From an uncultured Bacilli bacterium (GTDB lineage Bacteria > Bacillota_I > Bacilli_A > RF39 > UBA660), in the NCBI GenBank assembly GCA_944358375.1, contig CALVQT010000009.1, forward strand, positions 1-37,580: a DNA stretch of 37,580 nucleotides. The letters run 5' to 3'. Of the stretch, positions 32,965 through 37,580 are shown piece after piece. Every line of letters begins with the position of its first letter. Position 1 is the first letter of the stretch. The position numbers and the translations under genes were made by a program. The notes beneath the pieces were generated by a model. It was not told the origin of the DNA. It worked only from the letters and a program-made list of their open reading frames with translations, and did no database searches.

Positions 32965-34275
32965 ATGGTAAGCGTAAGAAAACGTGGTAAGGTATATGAA
33001 TACCGATTTGAAATTGCAACAGTAGAGGGTACAAGAAAATGGATAACAAAGTCTGGTTATCCGACAAAAGCAGAGGCTTTTAAAGAAGGAGCAAAAGCAT
33101 ATAATGATTTTTATTATAATGGAACTAAAACACAATTGAGAGAAAATATGTCGTATGCAGATTTTTTAGATTATTGGATAGATACTTATGCTAATTTTAA
33201 TTTGCATTACTCAACTACAATGTCTTATTTAAATATTATTAAAAATCACGTAAAACCTAAAATAGGGTTTTATAAACTATGGCAATTAGATACTAGATTA
33301 TTACAAGAATTTATTAATAAAATTTATGTAGAAAATGCCTTTTCAAAAAATTATATGTCAAGCATATTAAAAGTTGTGAAAGGTTCTTTAAAATATGCTT
33401 GTTATACTCTAAATTATATAAATAATAATCCTGCAGAACACGTACATTCACCAAGAATAGATAAAATTAGCAGTGATCCAGCACATATTTTTACACAAGA
33501 AGAATTTGAAAGAATATTAGAAAGATTTAAAGGAACACATTCAATCTATTATTCATTTCTAACAGCATATTATACAGGTATGAGAGTATCTGAAGTTTAT
33601 GCATTAACTTGGGATTGTGTAGATTTTGAAAATAAAACACTAACAATAAACAAGAATATTATTAAAAAGAATCAATATGGACTACCAAAAAGAAAAAATA
33701 TAACAAAAGGTCATTCGGTTGGAATTTGGTATTATGGTGATTGTAAAAATCCACAAAGTAAAAGAACTATTTCTATTGGTGATACTTTAATAAATGCACT
33801 AAAAGAATATAAAAAAGAACAAGAGGAAAACAGAAAATTTTATGGTGATTCTTATTTATGTTATTATGAAAAAAGAGTGTTAAATGAAATAACTAACAAA
33901 GAAGAAATAAAATTAATTGAAGCAAAAGCAGAATTAGAAGTATCATTACCAGAGGCTAATTTGGTATTTGTTAAAGAAAATGGGCAATTTCTAGGAACAG
34001 ATTCACCTAAATATGCTTTTAAGGTAATTCATTATGAATTAGGTATAAACAGTAGATTTCACGATTTTAGAGATACACACGCAACTAAATTAATTGAAAG
34101 TGGTGCAGACATAAAAGCAGTTTCTAAAAGATTAGGGCATTCTACTATACAAACTACTTATAATATATATGTTAGAGTAACTAATAAGATGGAGAGTGAT
34201 ACAGTAGATAGATTTGAACAATATGCTAATTCATTAGATATTCCTAAAACAGTAGAAAAACCATATCTATCATAA
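32965..34275 (+). CDS. int: Tyrosine recombinase/integrase (Tn916 type)
   Basis: A 436-residue site-specific recombinase. The N-terminal arm-binding domain (about 1-55) is SVRKRGKVYEYRFEIATVEGTRK; the SAM-like core-binding domain follows (about 60-170). The catalytic domain has Arg in TGMRVSEVYAL, HDFR, LGHS, and the nucleophile Tyr in TTYNIYVRVT. It is longer than Tn916 Int (about 405) because of a charged insert near 255-330. AAGGAGAG precedes the ATG. It points into the element from its left end. Confidence 0.93.
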   Translation: MVSVRKRGKVYEYRFEIATVEGTRKWITKSGYPTKAEAFKEGAKAYNDFYYNGTKTQLRENMSYADFLDYWIDTYANFNLHYSTTMSYLNIIKNHVKPKIGFYKLWQLDTRLLQEFINKIYVENAFSKNYMSSILKVVKGSLKYACYTLNYINNNPAEHVHSPRIDKISSDPAHIFTQEEFERILERFKGTHSIYYSFLTAYYTGMRVSEVYALTWDCVDFENKTLTINKNIIKKNQYGLPKRKNITKGHSVGIWYYGDCKNPQSKRTISIGDTLINALKEYKKEQEENRKFYGDSYLCYYEKRVLNEITNKEEIKLIEAKAELEVSLPEANLVFVKENGQFLGTDSPKYAFKVIHYELGINSRFHDFRDTHATKLIESGADIKAVSKRLGHSTIQTTYNIYVRVTNKMESDTVDRFEQYANSLDIPKTVEKPYLS

Positions 34276-34289
34276 GGAGAGTGATTTAA

Positions 34290-34436
34290 ATGAAAAACAA
34301 AAAAATTAAATTGCCTATATATAGCAATGAAATTGAAATAATAATAAAGTCTTTAATAGAATTTAGAAATGAAATAATAAAACAAGGGCGATATACTAAT
34401 CCTATTGATGAACTTTTACTTAAAATAAATAGATAA
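34290..34436 (+). CDS. Small helical protein of the integrative element
   Basis: A 48-residue protein with AAGGAG 7-8 nt ahead of its ATG. It reads as basic N-terminal KNKKIKLPIYSNEIEIIIKS followed by a helix and GRYTNPIDELLLKINR. No helix-turn-helix or Xis signature is clear. Short proteins of this type often lie between int and parA in such elements; the role is unknown. It is followed directly by an intrinsic terminator, so it probably shares the integrase transcript. Confidence 0.7.
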   Translation: MKNKKIKLPIYSNEIEIIIKSLIEFRNEIIKQGRYTNPIDELLLKINR

Positions 34437-34451
34437 TACATATACATATTC

Positions 34452-34481
34452 AGAACTGATAAAATAGTCAGTTCTTTTTTT
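34452..34481 (+). terminator. Terminator behind the 48-aa gene
   Basis: AGAACTGA (34452-34459) pairs with TCAGTTCT (34468-34475), followed by TTTTTT. Confidence 0.88.
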
Positions 34482-34547
34482 ATGCCCATACATAGCCATT
34501 TTGCTTAATTGTAGAATGGCTAAATTTAAAAGAAAGGAGGAGAATAT

Positions 34548-35378
34548 ATGCAAGAAAGTAAGTGCAAGGTAATTGCTATCACAAATCAAAAAGGTGGCGT
34601 TGGTAAGACAACTACTACTTTTAATCTTGGAGTAGCATTAGCAAAACAGGGAAAAAAAGTCTTGTTAGTAGATGTTGATCCACAGAGTAATTTAACGACC
34701 TATGCAGGTTGGTACAACTCAGATGAATTAAAATACACTTTATCGGACTTAATGGAACAATCAATGAATGATGATGAAATTAAAACAAAAGAATGTATAT
34801 TGCACCATAAAGAAAATGTAGATTTAATTCCTTCTAGTTTAAATCTGTCGGCGTTAGAGAATTCATTAGCCTATGCTATGAGTAGAGAATATACTTTAAG
34901 AAATTGTTTATCTGTTGTAAGAAATGATTATGATTATATACTTTTAGATTGTCAGCCAAGTTTAGGTATGCTTACTATAAATGCTCTCGCAAGTGCAGAT
35001 AGTGTTCTTATTCCAGTTCAAAGTCAGTATTTTGCGTTAAGAGGAATGACTGATTTGTTTAAAATAATAAACAAAGTAAGAAGACAAATAAACCCTACAC
35101 TAAAAATTGATGGAGCATTATTAACATTAGTTGATAGAAGAACTAATCTTTCAAAAGAAATAGAGAAACAGATAACAGAAAATTATGGGAGTATGTTAAA
35201 GTTATATAATACTCAAATACCTCGTGCTATTAAAACTGCTGAATCTACTTCACAAGGAGAAAGCATTTTCTCTTATGATAAAAATGGATTAGTAGCAGAA
35301 GCATATTCTTCATTCGCAAAGGAGGTGCTTAACGATGGCAAAGAGCCTATCAAAAATGCCACTACCAAAGTTAGATGA
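34548..35378 (+). CDS. parA: ParA-family partition ATPase
   Basis: A 276-residue ParA/Soj-type ATPase that would bind DNA non-specifically and move or anchor the excised element. The deviant Walker A is KGGVGKTTT (15-23), with DVDPQSNLT and LLDCQPSLGMLTINAL (Walker B). AAAGGAGGAG precedes the ATG. The last 44 nt overlap parB in another frame. It belongs to the element, not the chromosome, judging by position and the neighbouring integrase. Confidence 0.93.
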   Translation: MQESKCKVIAITNQKGGVGKTTTTFNLGVALAKQGKKVLLVDVDPQSNLTTYAGWYNSDELKYTLSDLMEQSMNDDEIKTKECILHHKENVDLIPSSLNLSALENSLAYAMSREYTLRNCLSVVRNDYDYILLDCQPSLGMLTINALASADSVLIPVQSQYFALRGMTDLFKIINKVRRQINPTLKIDGALLTLVDRRTNLSKEIEKQITENYGSMLKLYNTQIPRAIKTAESTSQGESIFSYDKNGLVAEAYSSFAKEVLNDGKEPIKNATTKVR

Positions 35379-36270
35379 CCTTTTTACGACAGAAGAAGAA
35401 AGAAATATTGCTAGTTTAGAAAAAGTAGTTGATATAAAAATTACAGATATTGACGATTTTCCAAATCATCCATTTAAGGTTATAGACAATGAAGATATGG
35501 AAAAAATGCGAGATAGCATTAAAGAAAATAAAGTTCTTGTTCCTGCTTTAGTAAGACCAAAGCCTAATGGAAGATATGAAATGATTTCTGGACATAGAAG
35601 AAAAAGGGCAAGTGAATTAGCCAATAAAGATACCCTACCTTGTATAGTAAGAGAATTAACAGATGATGAAGCAACTATTATAATGGTAGATAGCAATATT
35701 CAAAGAGAAGAAATTTTGCCTAGTGAAAAAGCCTTTGCATACAAAATGAAATTAGAAGCACTTAGTCATCAAGGAAAAAGAAATGATTTAACTTCTCGAC
35801 AGGCTGTCGAGAAGTTGACTACTGCTGATGAAGTAGGTAAAGAGTATAATGAAAGTGGCAGACAAGTTCAAAGATATATTAGGCTAACTGAATTAGTACC
35901 AGAATTACTTGATAAAGTAGATAATAAAGATATTGCTTTTCTTCCTGCAATAGAATTGTCTTATCTAACAAAAGAAGAACAATACTTTTTGTTGGATTGC
36001 ATAGACTACAATAGTTGCACTCCATCTCACGCACAGGCAATTAAAATGAAAAAATTAAGTCAAGATGGAAAACTTACAGAAGAAATTATTGATAGTATAA
36101 TGTCAGAAGATAAGCCTAATCAGATTCCCAAAATGAAATTCAATGAAAACAGAATAAGAAGTGTACTCCCAAAAAACATTGAAGATAAAAAAATTGAAGA
36201 TTATGTTGTGAATGCGATTGAATTTTATAACAAACACTTGCAAAGACAAAAGTCTATGGATGCAAGATAA
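35335..36270 (+). CDS. parB: ParB-family DNA-binding protein
   Basis: A 311-residue ParB/Spo0J-type protein. The N-terminal nuclease-like fold (about 35-125) has IDDFPNHPFKVIDNEDMEKMRDSI and GHRRKRASEL; ENIQREE-type SNIQREEILPSEKAFAYKMKLEAL leads to the helix-turn-helix (about 150-190). AAAGGAGGTGC sits 8 nt ahead of the ATG inside the end of parA. A 27-bp perfect palindrome (35790-35816) lies inside the coding sequence and could be its own binding site. No chromosomal-type parS (TGTTnCACGTGAAACA) was noticed. Confidence 0.92.
   Translation: MAKSLSKMPLPKLDDLFTTEEERNIASLEKVVDIKITDIDDFPNHPFKVIDNEDMEKMRDSIKENKVLVPALVRPKPNGRYEMISGHRRKRASELANKDTLPCIVRELTDDEATIIMVDSNIQREEILPSEKAFAYKMKLEALSHQGKRNDLTSRQAVEKLTTADEVGKEYNESGRQVQRYIRLTELVPELLDKVDNKDIAFLPAIELSYLTKEEQYFLLDCIDYNSCTPSHAQAIKMKKLSQDGKLTEEIIDSIMSEDKPNQIPKMKFNENRIRSVLPKNIEDKKIEDYVVNAIEFYNKHLQRQKSMDAR
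35790..35816. promoter_or_regulatory. 27-bp perfect palindrome within parB
   Basis: AACTTCTCGACAG, a central G, then CTGTCGAGAAGTT: two 13-bp arms without mismatch. It encodes the TSRQAVEKL stretch. It is far more GC-rich than its surroundings and could be a parS-like or operator site. Confidence 0.55.
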
Positions 36271-36320
36271 TGGGAGTTTGTATTCCACAAATCCCTCCTT
36301 ACAATCCACCCTAGTATATA

Positions 36321-36344
36321 TTACTAACTGTTATTTACTAACTG
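36321..36344. repeat. Direct repeat TTACTAACTG x2 behind parB
   Basis: Two identical 10-bp units (36321-36330 and 36335-36344) separated by TTAT, a 14-bp period. They lie in the 140-bp gap between parB and the next gene and might bind a partition or regulatory protein. Confidence 0.5.
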
Positions 36345-36410
36345 AAAGAAAATTGTAGAAGTGCAAGATTAAAAAGTTTAGATTATAATATCACTAAAGG
36401 AGTGATAGAT

Positions 36411-36995
36411 ATGGGCAAGAAAATACTTTTTTCAGTCAGTATAATTCTTATTTTGAGTAGTGTTGGAATATTTTTTCTTTTCAACGATTTTATTGAAAAA
36501 GCAGAAAAGAAAGACACAGTAAATGATGTTGTAGTAGAAGAAAATCAGGAACTTGATGATGAAAAGAATGTTGAAAAAGAGCAAGAAACAGAAACAAGTG
36601 AAATCATTGATGAAATAGAGGAAAATACTGGTGAAAGTAATGAAACTATTCAAGAAAAGACACAAGAAAAAAATTCTAATATTCAAAAAAATGAAAGTAA
36701 CCAACCTGTTAGAACAGAACAAAATGATGAAAAAAATCAAGTTCAAGAAGAAAAACAAGAATCTACAACAAATGAAGTGCCTAAAGAAGAACAACCACCA
36801 CTGATAGATGAAGAATTAGAAAAGTTAAAAAAACAAGTTGAATATGCTACTTATGAAGAATGTCAAAAAGCAGGGTTTGAAAAGGCATTTTCAGACACAG
36901 TTAATATTTTAGGATTTAGTTGTCAAGAGATAATTTATAAGGGTAAAGTTTTAGGTTATAAGTTACACATTGATTATACAAATCCAATGGAATAA
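36411..36995 (+). CDS. Membrane-anchored acidic protein of the element
   Basis: A 194-residue protein. Residues about 3-25 are a signal anchor (ILFSVSIILILSSVGIFFLF). Residues 30-140 form a Glu/Asn/Gln-rich low-complexity, probably disordered stalk. The last 50 residues form a compact domain YEECQKAGFEKAFSD with FSCQEIIYKGKVLGYKLHIDY, containing two Cys that may form a disulfide. I do not recognise the domain, but stalk-plus-small-domain proteins of this type are frequent in Bacillota conjugative elements. ATG 36411 is chosen because GGAGTG lies just upstream. A terminator follows. Confidence 0.68.
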   Translation: MGKKILFSVSIILILSSVGIFFLFNDFIEKAEKKDTVNDVVVEENQELDDEKNVEKEQETETSEIIDEIEENTGESNETIQEKTQEKNSNIQKNESNQPVRTEQNDEKNQVQEEKQESTTNEVPKEEQPPLIDEELEKLKKQVEYATYEECQKAGFEKAFSDTVNILGFSCQEIIYKGKVLGYKLHIDYTNPME

Positions 36996-37006
36996 TTTAT
37001 TTTAAT

Positions 37007-37034
37007 AAAAGCAACCATAAAAGGTTGTTTTTTT
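37007..37034 (+). terminator. Terminator behind the acidic protein gene
   Basis: AGCAACC and GGTTGTT (37010-37016/37023-37029) form the stem, followed by TTTTT. Confidence 0.85.
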
Positions 37035-37059
37035 AATTTTTAGAAAGGAAATGATAAAA

Positions 37060-37580
37060 ATGAAAAAGAAAAAAATAGTATCAGTGTTATTAATTGCACT
37101 GACCTTATTTGAAGTATTTGCATTTGCTATTCCAACAATAGTTAATGCTGCTTCAAGTGGAACTTTATCTCACCCAAAAGTTCCAGATGTATGGTACACA
37201 AGAAGAGGTGGAGGAAAACCATATATGTCAGCACAATATGAAACATATTCAATGGACGGAAAAGTAGTTTATTGTATAGAGCCAGGAATAGATATAACTA
37301 CTACCAGTTATTTAGGATATGATGGTCTTCAAGCCTCTCCTTATAGTGCTGAAATAAGTAAAAAAATTGAATTAATAGGTCATTATGGATATGATTATCC
37401 AGGACACCAAACATTAAGATATAGGATGGCTGCCCAAGCATTAATCTGGGAAACGACAGGAGGACAAATAGTAGAGTTTTGGACACAGGCTTCTGGATAT
37501 GGTGATTATATTAATATAGATGCAGAAAAAAATGAAATTATGAGATTGGTAAACACTCATTATAACAAACCAAGTTTTAA
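37060..37580 (+). CDS. Thioester-domain surface protein, 5' part
   Basis: The gene runs off the right edge; 173 residues are visible. A cleavable signal peptide (ALTLFEVFAFAIPTIVNAAS, cleavage after about residue 31) is followed by a thioester domain: VVYCIEPG holds the Cys and MAAQALIWETTGG the Gln that form the internal Cys-Gln thioester used by Gram-positive adhesins to bind host proteins covalently. The full protein usually continues with Cna-B/isopeptide domains and an LPXTG anchor. AGAAAGG lies about 11 nt ahead of ATG 37060; ATG 37051 would be too close. It is cargo of the integrative element. Confidence 0.85.
   Translation, partial: MKKKKIVSVLLIALTLFEVFAFAIPTIVNAASSGTLSHPKVPDVWYTRRGGGKPYMSAQYETYSMDGKVVYCIEPGIDITTTSYLGYDGLQASPYSAEISKKIELIGHYGYDYPGHQTLRYRMAAQALIWETTGGQIVEFWTQASGYGDYINIDAEKNEIMRLVNTHYNKPSF

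Larger units (their letters stand above)
32720..37580 (+). mobile_element. Left end of an integrative (probably conjugative) element
   Basis: From just behind secA to the window edge, genes change to a mobile-element set: Tn916-type integrase, 48-aa protein, ParA, ParB, acidic membrane protein and surface adhesin. Codon use is less extreme and GC slightly higher than in the first part. GTCCAC repeats occur beside the integrase. The exact left attachment site cannot be fixed without the right end or an empty site; it should lie between the secA stop codon (32713) and about 32890. Conjugation genes are not in the window, so conjugative ability is inferred from the gene types. Confidence 0.75.

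Noticed and set aside
32566..33135. Minus-strand 189-aa open frame across the secA end and int start
   Set aside because: It runs antisense through the SEC-C tail, the GTCCAC repeats, a terminator and the integrase N-terminus; the Cys/Phe-rich translation has no recognisable domain.
34286..34489. Minus-strand 67-aa open frame behind int
   Set aside because: The plus strand carries a 48-aa gene with a good ribosome binding site over the same bases, followed by a terminator.
36432..36794. Minus-strand 120-aa Phe-rich open frame
   Set aside because: Antisense of the Glu/Lys-rich stalk, which necessarily reads as Phe/Leu.

Overview
The window is a low-GC, Gram-positive type (Bacillota) chromosome segment. 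Most codons are A/T-rich, sigma-A promoters are near consensus with 17-nt spacers, and AGGAGG-type ribosome binding sites are common. The gene set includes SpoIID and a SpoIIQ-like protein, a long-form HPF, an Agr quorum-sensing locus, and the clusters rpsF-ssb-rpsR and rplM-rpsI. TGA is used as a stop (for example at the ends of the RDD gene and parA) and TGG encodes Trp, so the code is the standard bacterial one and not the Mycoplasma/Spiroplasma one. An uncultured gut Bacilli lineage of the RF39/Erysipelotrichales kind fits, but that placement is inference.

Layout. 1-4240 is accessory. Two paralogous leader RNAs of about 370 nt, each with its own consensus promoter and intrinsic terminator, precede a small membrane-anchored protein and a Fic-domain protein. 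They are followed by an unknown protein and three paralogous Xre-type regulators in alternating orientation. 4271-9523 holds typA, two small membrane proteins (CorB-like and YgjV-like), a GC-richer structured RNA of about 450 nt on the minus strand, and argS. 9532-10613 is the rpsF-ssb-rpsR operon with a probable S6:S18 autoregulatory leader. A decayed IS3-family element (10617-12003) sits directly behind it. 12017-15647 (minus strand) carries a YfcC/DcuC-like transporter, a tRNA-dihydrouridine synthase and a surface protein with InlB-like repeats. 15740-16693 is an L13 leader with rplM-rpsI. 16809-26028 runs through a HEPN/Abi protein, an HtrA protease, a calcium ATPase, a phosphoglycerate-mutase-fold protein that has apparently lost its catalytic residues, an RDD protein, RpiB, SpoIID and a degenerate SpoIIQ-like LytM protein. 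26140-28866 is a complete agr locus with agrAC converging on agrDB; the 39-aa AgrD is annotated from its reading frame. 29054-32713 holds a cold-shock protein, HPF and SecA.

32720 to the right edge is the left end of an integrative (probably conjugative) element inserted behind secA. It has integrase-proximal GTCCAC repeats, a Tn916-type tyrosine integrase, a 48-aa protein, ParA, ParB, a membrane-anchored acidic protein and the start of a thioester-domain surface adhesin that runs off the window.

The strongest candidate for something undescribed is the pair of leader RNAs at 138-516 and 1116-1480. Their hairpins are kept by compensatory or wobble changes. Their 5' ends are complementary to the terminator loop and 3' arm and also, alternatively, to an internal GGACAA, which is the layout of a transcription-attenuating switch. 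I could not match them to a known riboswitch class from memory. The unassigned minus-strand RNA at about 6655-7100 is the second candidate.
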